The notes under the pieces are model-generated. The model searched no databases, was not told the DNA's origin, and worked only from the letters and a program-made list of their open reading frames with translations. 64,000 nucleotides of DNA from Phragmites australis (lineage: Eukaryota; Streptophyta; Magnoliopsida; Poales; Poaceae). Shown one piece after another: positions 22,330 through 35,600 of the stretch (positions are counted from its first letter, which is position 1; each line of letters opens with the position of its first letter). Both the position numbers and the translations under genes were made by a program. The stretch is from the NCBI RefSeq assembly GCF_958298935.1, contig NC_084935.1, forward strand, positions 1,312,001 through 1,376,000. Reading direction: 5' to 3'.

Positions 22330-23876
22330 GTCGCCGAGGGTCGGAGCATGGGACGGCGACGCGGGCGAGGAGGAAGGAGGCGGCGGGCGCGGAGCGTAGA
22401 TTTGAAATCGGGAACACAGTAACCGCCGGTAATTTCACGTCTAAATTTCTCGATCACGCCACAAACGTATGAAAAAATGTATGAAGCATCGTGGCAAATT
22501 TAAACCGGACCTTTTTCTGTCATGCAAAAAATCGTTATTACTTCACATAAGGGCATAAACATTACTAGATGTTTAAAAATAAGAATGTTAAACATTTATA
22601 TAAAAATTATAATTTTGAATGCAAACAAAAACTACAATGTTTAAATATAGTTAATTATCTTATTAGTATTAATATAAGCAATAATGTTTACGTAAGCACC
22701 TGTCATTCACATAAGCATATGTACTAGTGCAGTTAAAAAAAATCTAATTTTTTTTTCATAGGTACCTCCTTTAAGCACTCCATGGTACATACTCTTACCG
22801 ATGCACTTCAAACAGTGATCCAGTGAATTCTGATGGCAAGAGGTAGAATGTAAAATTGACTTGTTAGAATTCTTTAACCCCAATAAAAAAAAGTGACTGG
22901 TGATGAAGAGCACCATACCTCTAACAAAAATTCAAAAGCACTCGGTAAATCAAAAGTTTTTATCTTATAAATCTAATCTGTCATATTTAGCTAATAAGTG
23001 TCTGTTTGTTTCAGTTGAGGATTCTGAAAAGCAGCTGGTAGATTATGAATTGTAAAAACTGAATTGTGAAAAACTTTTAGATTGTGTATTTAAAAAACTT
23101 TAATGATCAATTCAGTAAAATGAACTTTCCCAATCTGTGAAAAGCTAAGGAAAATAAACTTCCTGTATTCCTATAATCCAACAAACGGATTGTAAAAACT
23201 ATAGCAAAAAGTTATCTGTTTGTTTCAGCTTCGAATTATAAAAGTTAAAAGTCACAATCCAAAACCGAAACAAACACACCTAAAATTCATGCATCCCTAG
23301 TGCACCTATCTCAACTTCTTCACTTATCTCTCACTATTCCTTATCACCCTCTTAACTTAGTTGCCTTGTCTGTGAATAATGAATTTAAATTGTTCCTATT
23401 TGAATTGTCAGTGAGAGATATAAGGATAATCATACTAACCTTATACTATCTCTGGAATCGTTAGTCTGATTTATAAATCCAATTTAAATTGTTTTAGATA
23501 AATTTAATCTCTACTATATAAAATACGAGTTAGTTTTCATGTCACCTCCTCCTCTCCTCTCATCTCATATATTAAAAACCCATTAAATTTGAATAATTTA
23601 TCTACTTTTATCATCAACCCTCGTCCTCCAGCCTCCCGGGCCTAGTTACCGGCTACGGGTATATGATCGATTTCACTAATGACAGCAAATGAAGAAAATA
23701 CGAAAGAAATTAGTGGATAATCCCCTCCTCCTTTTTCGGATCTCATCTGAAATCAAAATATGGCATCGCTCCTAACATATTCGTTCGGCGGCTCTCCCAT
23801 GACGCATCCACATCTTGGTACCTTAAGTTTGTCCTTGATGTTACCATGTCAAATATTTATATTTTTGTTATAACGT
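22330..23876. other. Upstream region of the SUMO protease gene and MITE-rich spacer
   Basis: The first part upstream of the ATG at 22329 (minus strand) should hold the promoter; I see no clear TATA box. The rest is AT-rich and includes the Tourist-like MITE listed separately. Nothing coding is supported. Confidence 0.4.
22998..23280. mobile_element. Tourist-like MITE
   Basis: The ends GTGTCTGTTTGTTTCAG and the inverse of the right end (GGTGTGTTTGTTTCGG) are imperfect inverted repeats, and TAA lies on both sides (22995-22997 and 23281-23283). Size and target site fit Harbinger-derived Tourist MITEs. Confidence 0.65.
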
Positions 23877-24867
23877 TGTCGAACATCTAACTATAGGGTA
23901 TATGTGCATATGCAGTATACCATACATGGATAAGGTACACCATACACCTGATGGATAACTTCGGATATTGCGGATCCGAATATGCGGGACCCGGTATACT
24001 CGGAGATCACGAAAGCCTATACTAGGAAGGTCTCGATCGGGTTAACCAACTCAAGTATGACTAGTATCTAAGCTGGATTCGACTGTCTTACCTTGGCCGA
24101 CATGACGGAAGACTCCCTATCGACTACGACCGAGACCAAGGCGACGCCAAAACCCCTTTATAAGGCAGAGACTCAGACCCCCCAACAGAGGACAACCCAC
24201 GACAGATCAACGTCTACACAACTTGACGCAAGCACCAAGGCCCTAGCTTTAGAGATACTCGACGACTTCAACCCTATATTAGTTTAGATCCGATCAACTC
24301 TATTGTAATAGGTCTAGCCACTTTACTTATACTCGAGACAATCCATATACAACATCATCCACACAGGATGTATTACTCCACATCGGGGGCCAAACCTGTA
24401 TACATCATGTGTCTTGTTTCCTGCTCGATCTCTGATCTCGAAGGTACCCTAGTTCAATTACGAATATATTGTAAGAAACTAATCTTTGATAGTTGACGCG
24501 CCATGTAGGGGTCTTCATCTATTTTTCAGGATCGATCATATCTCAAGTGCACGTTCGTGTTGGATTCTCCGACACCGGCTTCTACGACCACTTCAAGTCG
24601 GTGGCGGTCATCTTCGCATCGCCTCCTGCCAGTTCAGAGATCACCTTCAGAACAATGGCATACCACTGGGACAATCAAGGTGAACTGATCCATATAGGTA
24701 TCATCGAGTCCAGCCCATTGGACTCATATCGCCAGGTGGGACACCTCAAGTGGGATCCCAAGGAGTCTAACATTCTTCAGTTCATGGACATCGGCAATGA
24801 AGGTGGGAGTCAAGACAATGGCGACGACGGCTCCATCGATGGCTAGAGAAGCTAAACAAATCGATTT

Positions 24868-27830
24868 GTGTTTATGGCCGGAGCCGACGGCACACCCATC
24901 AAGCAAAACGCAGAAGATCAGGACACCGTGATGAATGATGGTGAAGGAATCCTCGAGGATCCAGCGGTGGCAACCACCGCCCAAGGCAATGGTGTCGCTG
25001 GAGGATTTCCACCAGGGACGTCCACAGCTGGGGCTATGCAGACCCCCGAGACTACCCATCATCGACGGGTGGCGAAAAATCAAGGGAACCCTGATATTCG
25101 AGGTACTACCTGGGAATGCCTGCGGTTCAAGTACTGCCTCCTCTCGCAACGATTCCAAGATCGAGGAACGAACTCCCTCAACAAAGCGATCATAGAGCTA
25201 CATCGGCTCGACCACATCTAAGTCTAGGTAGTGGTGTTTTTAGTACTTCGGAAGCTAATATCTAGGGTGCTCATATGATTGAGGTCTTTCTCCCAGTTGG
25301 ATCTGACGAATCCTCTAACCCTAATGATCAATCAGCTTAAGACTCTACTCGATGCGGCTCAGATCCAGGCGGCTCGAGTGAATAAACCCAACGGCTCTAG
25401 GCACCCCAGCCAGCAAAGTGCTAGTTCGAGGAGTTATGGACGCGGACATCCCTGAGTCGAGGGATCCCAAACGGGAGGCTCGGGTGGTCGAGCTCGAGCG
25501 CAATCCTACGGGCCAAACTGTAACTGCCCCATTTATAGGCGCAGGAACTAGGAAGACCTGAGGAACTGTATTCCTCACAATAGGTATGATCTGTGAAGAG
25601 TGATAGACAATCGCCGTGAGAAACACCATGAAGATGATCGTCGTTATAACGACCGCAGATCTCCGAGATGAGACGGACGTCGTGACTCCCCTGTTTGAAG
25701 GAACAGACATGACAGTCCCCCCCCATCTCCTCCTGAAGAATTTGATGAAGGCTGGGAATCCTTCACACCCGAGCTCCAGTCAATACGATGGTCCGAGAAG
25801 ATCAAGATGGGCCTGATTCAGAAGTACAATGGGAAGCTCAATCCCAATGAGTGGTTGAAGATCTACACCACTGTTATTCGAGCGACTAGCGATGACAACA
25901 TGGTAATGGCCAATTACCTACTGACTGCCCTCAATGGACATGCAAAGTCATGGTTGTTGAACATGCCGCCCAACTCAATGTGATCATGGGCCAAGCTGAA
26001 GGCTCAATTCATCACCAACTTCCAGAGAAACGTTCGAGCACCTAGGAGCGGAAGACGATCTCCATCAGTTGAACCAAGGTAAGGAAGAATCTCTTCGACA
26101 CTTCATTCGTAGGTTCAGGGACATGCGCAATACAATCTCGGACATCTCCAACAGCTCGGTCATCATCGCTTTCAAGCGAGGCATCAAGGACAAAGATTTG
26201 GTCGGGAAGCTGGCTACCCGGAAGATCAATACGGTAAAAGAACTCTTTCGAGATGGCCGACAAGTGTGCAAAGTGTGTCGAAGCTCAGGCACACGCCAAA
26301 AATCCTTAGTCTGGCAAGGACAAGCTCGAGTCTTCAAAGAATGAGGGGGAAGAAGAACAAACCTGGTGAAAAACACAAGGGTCCGAACACGAACGTAGCT
26401 ACGGTCGATAGGAGCAAGTCGCGCAACACCAGGGATAATAAGGGCTTGAGCCGTGGAGGCGGGAAGTGGTGTTCCATCCATCAGACCAACCAACATGACT
26501 TTGACGAGTGTCATGTTATCAAAAATAAGTTCGATGATAAGCTTAAGGCTGCTATTGCTGATTACCATAGCAAACAGATCAAGCCAGACGCCAAGAACGA
26601 TGAGCCTGAATTTCGTGGGGCCAACCAAAGCTTGGCACACATCTTTGGAGGGTCCGCCTCATACAAGTCCAAGAGGCAGTACAAGGCGGCCAAATGGGAG
26701 GTCAACCTGGCTCTAACCGAACCTCCCCGGTACCTCAAGTGGTCGGAAGTCCTGATCACCTTCAATCAAGCTGACCACCCAGTCGCGGTTCCACACCCGG
26801 ATCAGTATCCGGTTGTGGTCCACCCTACTATCCGGTTGTGGTCTAGCCTACTATCATCGATATCAAAGTCTTTAGGACATTGGTTGACGGGGGTATCTCG
26901 CTCAACCTCATCTTCGCCAAGACGTTAGGCAAGATGGGGATCTAAAGGTCGGAGCTCAAGATAGGAGCTAAGCCTTTCCACGGTATAACTCCAAACTCAT
27001 CAACCATGACCTTTGACCAAATCAAGTAGCAGGTCATGTTCGACGAGCTTGATAACTTCTGTACAAAAAACTTACCTTTGATGTTGCGGATTTTGAGATG
27101 GCCTACAACGTGATCCAAGGTCGCACAATGCTAAGCAAATTCATCACTTTCCTCCGGATAAACCAAGATGTGTTTGTATGGCAACCGTCCAATATGCCCG
27201 GAGTCTCTAGGGAGGTGATCGAGCATCGAATAGCTATGGAACCCGGTCCCAAATCTGTGGTGCAAAAGCAGTGGAGACTCGCGAATGATAGAAAGTAAGC
27301 CATCCAGGAGGAGGTCAGCAAACTCCTAAAGACAGGCTTCATCCGAGAGGTCTGTCATCCCACATGGTTCGCGAATCTAGTTCTCGTGAAGAAAGCCAAC
27401 ATCAAGTGGAGAATGTGTGTCGACTTTACCGACCTCAATAAGACTTGTCCCAAAGATCATTTTCCTCTTCCTCGTATCAACCAGATAGTCAATTCTACGG
27501 CATGTTGTGAATTGTTGTGTTTTTTAGATGTTTATTCGGGGTATCACCAAATTAGCATGGTGATAGAGGATGAAAAAAAACTAATTTTATTACTTCCTTT
27601 GGTGTATTTTGCTATGTAAAGATGTATTTTGGTTTGATGAGTGCTGATGCTACGTATCAACGATATTGTAGTAAAATACAGAACCAAATATGCATTGATT
27701 AATGACCTCAAGGAATCATTTGGCAACCTTAGGAAGTACCGTATGATGTTTAACCCCGAGAAGTGTACGTTCAGCGTCCTGTCCATCAAGCTTCTTGGTT
27801 TCCTAGTGTCAAGTCCTCAAAATCGAGAGC
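24868..27830 (+). pseudogene. Broken Gypsy gag and partial reverse transcriptase
   Basis: Gag core pieces appear near 25840-26230 (WLKIYTTVIRA, ANYLLTALNG, AKSWLLNMP) and continue across frame changes. A CSIHQTNQHDFDEC knuckle-like stretch follows near 26470. The reverse transcriptase is recognisable at 27300-27830 by DFTDLNKTCPKDHFPLP, FLDVYSGYHQI and FNPEKCTF. The catalytic YVDD-type motif now reads RIND, so even this part is dead. Nothing downstream of the reverse transcriptase is recognisable. Confidence 0.85.
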
Positions 27831-27899
27831 GTGGTAATTCAAATTATTCTTACACCCTGCAGGAGGTACATCTTTACCCACACGACTTGGGTTCATCCT

Positions 27900-29259
27900 G
27901 TTGGCCCCCGAGATAACCTTTCTGATACCCGGAACTACCCACTCGCACATGCCCCAATGGCATTGAGGTTACCGCGAGCGTGTCCTGAACACCTTCGGCT
28001 CCTCGCCACCTTGCATCTCCTCATCCTTTTTCTTACATGTCATAAGGCCGCAAGGCAAGCGTTATCACGAGCATGATAATCAGCTTATCTTACCATTAGA
28101 TCGACATATGGTAAGTACGAAAAGTGCTTAAGCCAAATAACACCACAGACGGTGCTTAAATGATATAAATGATCTATGGCACTCATGTCTCCTCTCCCGA
28201 ACTGCCCCTAACACCCGCTCACATCTCGTCTTATTTTTTTTTCCAACTCATCATCCTAGCTTATCATTCTTTTGTAACAGTAGTGGAAAGTCCTATAGCT
28301 CGCGAACGACGCTAACATCCATCGCTCGACTTCTACCGAGGACCTATGCAAAGGTTAAGTAATTCTCATATCATTTTTAAATTGGACCATGATATGTTAT
28401 ACCCAGACTACAAGGATTAGGACTAACAACTTGTTCAAGGTTGGTACTATGCAATGAATAGGATCTACCCGATTCCTAACATCGACTCACTAAAACATGC
28501 ATATACGACATATAGCAAGACCTAGTAAAATTACCAACAATTCACAAAAATACAGGAGAGATATAGAGATATGATAGATGCTTGCCTGTTGCTACCTGTT
28601 GTTCACTCACGAACTCCACTAGTTCGCCTTTGTGTTCAAATTCGCGAATCTCCGAAACGTCGCCTTCTAATTAAAAGAACTATACATCGCAATAAGTATG
28701 GATGACATGCGATGAAGGATGCTCCACAGTGCAAGATAGTAGTGGAGATGCGAGGCATTGTGCGATGAATTTTAAAGCATCTACGATTTTCTTAATTTTC
28801 ATTATTGTTAAATATTTAACAATTTTCCAGGATTAAATAAGCTCAGCTTAAAGCTTAAACCTAATTAGAAAATTCATTATACTTGACATGAGGGTGATTA
28901 TTTTAATGATCAGGGCATCAATTAATAAGATTAAAAAATTGGTTTCACCAATTTTGGGCATATCAATAATTAATTATAAATTATTAAATCCTAAACACAT
29001 TTTATTAATTACATGACTTTCAGTAAATATTTCATGGTTGATAGCAGTTTTAACATGTAGAGAAAGATCATACAAAGCTAACAAAATTGGTTTCATGATT
29101 TTTGGACCTATATTTAATTTCCTATGCATTTTGCAAGTTTCAACCGATTTAATCATTTAAGAATAAATCTATTCGCATTTTCTGGAATAACCGAATTAAA
29201 ATGGTCAAGAATCCTTTTTGCACCCGGGCTTGAGCTAGCTTCAGACATGGAAGTGGGGC
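27900..29259. other. Unclassified repetitive filler inside the Gypsy element
   Basis: No gene. Its origin is unclear: it does not continue pol. 28.9-29.15 kb contains the same 148-base periodic motif seen at 16.1-16.6 kb. Confidence 0.4.
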
Positions 29260-29301
29260 TGTCGGAGGATGAACTCCTGTCGCAGGGATCCCGAGAGACC
29301 C

Positions 29302-30780
29302 TGTCGGTGTATCAGGAACCGGGGGTCCCTGAGTCCCGAGGCCAGGCCAGCCGTCCGCCACGCGTCACCATCCTGCGAGGTCCCTCCAGCGGGATGAGGA
29401 AATTCTAAGTTCCGGGAGAAGGTGCTCGGGGCCACAGCCTCTGGTCCCCGAGCACCCCAGTTCCCCGATGACCCGCAGAGTCCAAGTACCGGGAAGAAAG
29501 TGCTCGGGGAGGTGCCCGCTCGCCCCCAAGTACCCTAGTCCCCCGATGGGCAGAAGAGCTAAGTGCTCGGGAGAGAGTGCTCGGGGCTGCACGAGGCAGC
29601 CCCCGAGCGCTCGGTTCCCCGAAGGTTCTACCAAAGTGCTCGGGAGAGAGTGCTCGGGGCTGCACGTGGCGGCCCCTGAGCGCTCGGTTCCCCGAAGGTT
29701 CTGCAAAAGTGCTCGGGAGAGAGTGCTCGGGGCTGCACGTGGCAGCCCCCGAGCACTCGGTTCCCCGAAGGTGCGTGCAAAGGCGCTCGGGAGAGGATAC
29801 TCGGGGTTGCACGTGGCAGCCCCCGAGCACTCAGTTCCCCGAAGGTTCGCGCGAGGGTACCCGAAGCCCCGACGACCCAGAGGGGCCCACCGACGAGGTG
29901 TCAACCAGTCAGGGGTCCAAGGCCGCATTTAATGGGCATGCGCGGCCTAACATCCTGACATCCCCAACTTCTCCCGCTGCAGTGTCAGTCCCTGCCATGC
30001 TTTGGCAGGGGCGCGTGGGTCCATTAATTGCACGGGTCCCGTCCCGTATCATCTGGGGTATCTCGGGATAACGTTGCCAGGATCAAAGCGTTCCGCCTGC
30101 CACCCTACCCTGGCAGAGGAACAAGACAGGGTGGGCGCGCCGGGTGCCTCTGTGGCTACCCGGTGGGCCCTCTCAATGGCGCCAGGGCGTCCACAGTGAC
30201 GGGTGGTCGGACGCGCGCCGCGTTTTTCCACCGCCCCTGTCACTTCGCCCAGAGGGAATGATGACACCTTTCTCAGTCGTGGCGTCTTGGAATATGTGCC
30301 CCTTCTTTCCCATTTGGGGTATGTCGCGGCCGACGAGTGCATAAAAGGATGGGCGGACAGATGAAAAGGATATAGACCCGAACACACGAGAAAACATCCG
30401 AAGACAGATCGAGACAATCGAATACATCATCCGAAGAACACCGCAAGCGAGCTTGAGCAGAGCTAGAACAAGGGAGCCTCAAGCTCTCAGTTAGACAATA
30501 TATTCTTGTAACCAGATATATCCCGGAGGGATCCCCTTCGGGGAAGGATATTGCATCCACACAGGAGTAGGGTATTACGCCCCCGTGCGGCCCGAACCTG
30601 TCTAAACTCCGGTGCATTTATTTCTCTTTGCACTAGGTCGACCATCCCCCACCACCGGCCGCTGCATTTATTTCCAGTTCCATTTATTTCTCCGACGAAC
30701 TCATTCAGGATCATCCCCCCGGCCGAATCTCTAAAAAGGGGTCTCTCAGGATCCCTGCGACAGGAGTTCATCCTCCGACA
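29302..30780 (+). repeat. Solo LTR A inserted into solo LTR B
   Basis: A complete 1479-bp LTR (TGTCGG...CCGACA) with perfect 5-bp flanks gaccc (29297-29301 and 30781-30785). The duplicated bases are LTR B sequence, so this family inserted into its own kind in the opposite direction. It has no internal region, so it is a solo LTR left by recombination. A TATA-like cataaaagg lies near 30342. Confidence 0.9.
29558..29850 (+). repeat. Hairpin minisatellite within LTR A (unit about 66 bp)
   Basis: Four to five tandem units of about 66 bases. Each has gtgctcgggg, a short loop and cccccgagcac, so each unit can fold on itself. The same array type, with changed loop sequences, recurs in LTRs B, C and D. 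Confidence 0.85.
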
Positions 30781-32340
30781 GACCCCTTTTTAGAGATTCA
30801 GCAGGGGGATGATCCTGAATAAGTTCGTCGGAGAAATGAATGAGAGTAAATGCAACGACCGGTGGGGGGGAGTCGACCTAGTGCAAGAAGAAATGAATGC
30901 ACCGGAATTTAGACAGGTTTGGGCCGCACGGAGGCGTAACACCCTACTCATGTATGGATGCGATAACTGTCATGAGGAAGTCCCTCAAGGATGTTGCTGG
31001 TTACAAGGGTGTTGGCCTAACTAAGAGCTTGAGGCTCCTTATTCTTCGGCTGAAACTATGCTCTATCTTGCTCACAGTGTCTACTATCGCCTGTGTTCTT
31101 TGTTCTTGGTGCCGTGTTTGGTCTTCTCTGAGAGAGCTCGAGTTCGTGTTCGAGTCCAGAGATATCGCCCTTGCTTCTATATTGCCGGCTATTTTAAGTA
31201 CCTGCCGGCCGAGACATGCCCTGAACGGGAAGGAGGGGGCACAAGTTCCAAGACGCCATAACTGGAAAAGACGTCATCATTTCTTCTGGGTGAAGTGACC
31301 GGGGGTGGAAAATGCGTCGCTCGCCCGGTCACCTGTCACCATAAACGCCCTGGCAACAGGCGCCGCGAAGAGGGCCCACCGGGTAGCCGCAGAACGACCC
31401 GGCGTGCCCGCCCTGTCTTATTTCTCTGCCGGATGACACGGGACGCCTTGGTCCTGACGACGTTATCCCAAGACAAACCGGATGACACGGGACGGGGCCT
31501 GTGCAATTAATAACCCCACGCCTCTTTGCCAAAACATGGCAGGAACTGACGCTGCGGCGGGAGCAGTTGGAGGTGTCAGGCTACGCACGCTCATTAAATG
31601 CGACCTCGGACCTCTGACTGATTGACACCTCATCGGCGGGCCCCTCGGGGGCCTTTCTGGGTCGTCGGGGCACCGAGTGCTCGGGGGTATTGTTCGCATC
31701 CCCGAGCACTCTCTCCCGAGCACGCATATTCTTGTCCTCGGGGTACCGAGTGCTCGGGGGTACTGTTCACCTCCCCGAGTACTCTCTCCCGAGCACTCTT
31801 GCTTGAACCTTCGGGGAACCGAGTGCTCGAGGGCTGCCACGTTCAGCCCTGAGCACTCTTGTACGGATCCTCGGGGAACCGAGCGCTCGGGAGCTGCTGC
31901 ACGCAGCCCCGAGCACTCTCTCCCGGAACTTGGCTCTTTTAATCGTCAGGGGACTAGGGTGCTCGGGGGTGAGCGGATACCTCCCCGAGCACTTTCTTCC
32001 CGGTACTTAGACTCCGTGAATCATCGGGGAACTGGGGTGCTCGGGGACCACTGACTGTGGCCCCGAGCGCCTTCTCCCGGGACTTGAGCTTTTCTCATCC
32101 CACAGAAGAGACATCGCGGGATGAAGCCATATAGCGGATGGCTGGCCTGACCTTGGGACTCAGGGACCCCCGGTTCCTGATACACCGACATAATTCATAT
32201 ACAATATCATACATACAGGACGTATGATATTACTCTACATCAGGACCTAAGCCTATATATATCAAGTGTCTTATTTTCTACTCGATCTTTAGTATACCAC
32301 ATTCAATTATAAATATATTATCCGAAACTAATCTTAAACT

Positions 32341-32657
32341 AACGTACAAGCACTCAGCTACTTAGAAATTATATCTCTGAAATTCTAGGCAAGCTGCAAT
32401 CTGGAACGCTCCTCTGTCGTAATCTGCAGGCAAAACCTCCAAACAAACGCTGCCAGTATCACCGGCCCCGTCCGTCCGATGGGTACCGCAACCATGGTCA
32501 ACCGTCACGGCCCGGCACCACCCGCCGCTGGCCTGCTCCCACGTGCCGTCCGTCCGTGTGGCCAACCATCAATCCCTCTCCCTCCCTCCGCTCCCACCCT
32601 TTTCCGCGCACTCCACATCGCCTTCTCCCGTCCCCACCCGCCGCTCCCGAGCCCGAA
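32341..32657. promoter_or_regulatory. Upstream region and leader of the capping-protein gene
   Basis: The 317 bases between the Gypsy target site and the ATG at 32658. The last 150 are CT-rich and GC-rich, like a grass 5' leader. No TATA box stands out. If the promoter is this short, the Gypsy insertion lies close upstream of it. Confidence 0.4.
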
Positions 32658-35600
32658 ATGTCGGACGACGGCGCCGCCGGCGAGCCGCTCAGCGACCGCC
32701 AGAAGAGGGAGATCGCCGTCTGGTTCCTCTCCAACGCCCCGGCCGGCGAGATCCACTACGTCGCCAAAGGCAACCCCCCCCCCCCTCTCCTTCTGATCCC
32801 TATGCGTGTGATCTAGCCCAACCGCGTGTGTTTGTCTGACCCGTGCTCGAATGCGTGGCGTGGGTGCGCAGACGTGCGCGCGCTGCTGGGGGACGAGGCG
32901 GTGTACGAGGCTGCCGCCGCGGAGGCTTTCCCGGAGCACAACAAAGCCCACCTCTTGTCTCTCGAGCTCCCCGACCGCAGCGGCGACGTGAGCATCTCTC
33001 TTCTCATTTACGTTTCGTGAGCTTTGGCGTTGCGTATGCCCATGTGTAGCGGTTATGAATTTGGTAACGGAAGGTTATATTTGCGATAGCTTTGCAATCC
33101 GTAAATCAGTAATTAAGACATAGGAAATCTGCCTTAGGCAATCCGTGGTAACTGGTAAATTACCCCGGACTACTTTTTTAGATTCAGAGCACCTGCGAAC
33201 TGCATAATTGTTGTTTATGAGGACTTGGAACGATTTGGTAGATCTCTCTTTGATCAACTGAAAAGCAGGTGCATTTCGTGTTGAAATGGTCGCTGTCCTT
33301 TTTCTTTTCTTGTTTATAGTCTAGTGAAAGTTGGTTACTATGCCTTGGGCGCACTTGCCGGCGAAACATTCATTTTGGATTTTTGGTTGCGTGGCATATG
33401 ACTGCAGATAATCATCACTACCTATGGGGAGCTTGACAAGAACAATTATCTGGACCCTAGGACAGCACAAGTTGCTACCGTGGATCATATTAAACAGGTA
33501 ATATTTCAGGGCACTGAGGGCGGGCACTATGTTACTCCTGCTTATTTAGATTTTTACTCCAACTATGTATATTAAGAGCCAATATTTGGACATGTTAGAA
33601 AACATAGAATTAACCACCAAACATCATCTGTTCGTCTTAGAAAATAGTCTATCGAGCGGCTTCATGTCTGCAATTAATACGTCACATATCGAGCTTTATA
33701 ATCTGAACTTCTGATACATTTGATGAATGAAACAAAGCATCTGCAGTATGAATTAATATTACTTACCTAAAGTTCATGCAGCACATAATCATTCTGAAAA
33801 GCAGGAAAACACATATTTCATAAAGAATATATCACATCTATGCTCTCTGCTCCACATAGATTAGTACTATAGCTGAGTTCTGCATTTCAGAATATGATAA
33901 CATTCTCTTCTTTTCTGGTTTATAAAGTTTACTGAGTAATATATTTGGATATTGATACTGAAATAACCAAATGTTTGGGCCTGCTTGGGTTAAATAAAGT
34001 TTTGTGCTATTTAAATTTCAATGAAATACTCAGAAGCTGGAAGTTTGAAATTGCTCTTCATGTCCCTCCCTATAGACTGCCACCACCAGTAGTATTAGGA
34101 TTCTGTAGCTAATCAGCGTCTTGTGACTTAGCTATATGGAGCAAAGTTAGTGTTAGGCCTGGGTGATCATATACCAGCAAGATGCAGCTTATTTAACACC
34201 AGCATAGATTGAGGTGTTTGGTGAAGTGTTGTTATTGGAAATATATGGATGCGGTGTTTTTCTGGTTTTACTTACTTTTTTCTGTTACTCAAATAAAGAT
34301 GTTCCTGCATCAAATTAATTCATCATGTTTTTGTATTTTCATGACGAAAGACTTGTACAAAATTGAGGCCTGCTGTAGATGAGGAGCTTCCTTCAGCGTA
34401 CATTGAAGAATTTAGGTATATAAAGTTATTTACTCTGCTCCTGTCCTTTTACTTATTCTTCGTTTCCATATCATGTCGCAAGTCAATATATGTTCTCTAA
34501 CCTTATGTATTTATACAGGAGTGCTTTAGATGTTGAATTGTCTAAATATGTTGGGGAAGCTTATCCAAAAGGGGTATGTGCCATTTATTGTACCAGTGGA
34601 AAGGATGTAGAGGGACCAGGAGCAGATTTTGGTTTGGCAGTAGTCATTTCTGCTGCTAAGCGTAGTCCACAGAACTTTTGGTATATTGTCCGACTCATGT
34701 CTGCCTTCTTTTCTCTGTTCTTAAAGGTTTTTTTCTCGTTTTCTTTAATCTTATGCATATAGATCAGTGAATTTGTTCTGTAATAATCATGTTAAAAAAA
34801 TAGTGGTCCCATTTTAGCATTAAAGGTGGTTATCTGTTTCCAGTTTCTCCATAATTTTAGATCTTTGTTCAGGAAATTTGTTCTGTAGGCCAGTACTTTC
34901 TTTCTTTAGAAATTTTTTACTCTGTCTGAAGAATTGCTTCACATAATCTGTCACTAGAACTGTGTTAAGCGTGCTCCTTATAGATTTGATTTTTATCATT
35001 TAGCCTCTGATGAAGACCAACTGAATATTGTGTCATCCAGCAATGGTAGTTGGCGTTCAATTTGGACTGTGGAAGTCAATGATGAGTTGCAATTTGTTGA
35101 TATTAAAGGAAAGATACAGGTTAGCTTTTTTACTTAATTGAAGTTACATGCATTAAATTGATGTTAGTATAACTGAAGTTATACTTTTCTTGTGTAAATA
35201 TCACTTGCATATACACCAGGTAGGTGCTCACTATTTTGAAGAGGGAAATGTGCAGCTGGATACTAACATCGATTGTAAGGATTCAACCATGTTGCAGGTT
35301 AGTTCATGCAATAATGTTGAGCCCAGCATATTTTGATGGCATCCTTTCTTCTCCTGACTGCCTAACCCACTGTTTCAGTGGTTGTCATTTGCTGTTTTGA
35401 TATGCTTCACTTGCACAAGTTAGTTCATTCTACAACACCTATACATTTTGGAGAAACTATGTTCTTCTTTATGTATATTTTTCTCCAACTATTATCTTCA
35501 TCATCTATATGGTATATGTTCCCTGTAGGTGCTATTCAGAATCTTTTTTACACTTGAACATGTTGAGTTGTTGCGGGGCGATTTGGGCATTGGTGCCAAA

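Larger units (their letters stand above)
29260..32190 (-). repeat. Solo LTR B (minus orientation), split by solo LTR A
   Basis: The outer ends are TGTCGG (29260) and CCGACA (to 32190), the inverse of the family's LTR. The left 37-42 bases (29260-29301) and the rest (30781-32190) are separated by LTR A. No matching target duplication lies around B (ggggc on the left, taatt on the right), so its left flank was probably deleted or rearranged. B interrupts the 3' LTR of the Gypsy element. Confidence 0.8.
23877..32340 (+). mobile_element. Decayed Gypsy retrotransposon with intact target duplication
   Basis: The 5' LTR is 23877-24491 (starts TGTCGAACATC). A primer-binding-like gttgacgcgcc follows at once. 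The last 150 bases of the 3' LTR survive at 32191-32340, alignable with 24345-24491. Perfect 5-bp flanks aacgt (23872-23876 and 32341-32345) confirm that both outer ends belong to one insertion. Gag and part of pol remain at 24.9-27.8 kb, full of stops and frameshifts; integrase and RNase H are missing. The 3' half is replaced or invaded by an unclassified stretch (27.9-29.26 kb) and by two solo LTRs of another family. Confidence 0.85.

Noticed and set aside
29558..29850. Regular hairpin repeats as a CRISPR-like array
   Set aside because: The units are contiguous tandem repeats without unique spacers, in a plant LTR.
29405..29932. Overlapping long open frames on both strands in LTR A
   Set aside because: They are produced by the GC-rich 66-bp tandem units, which stay open in several frames, and recur in every LTR copy.
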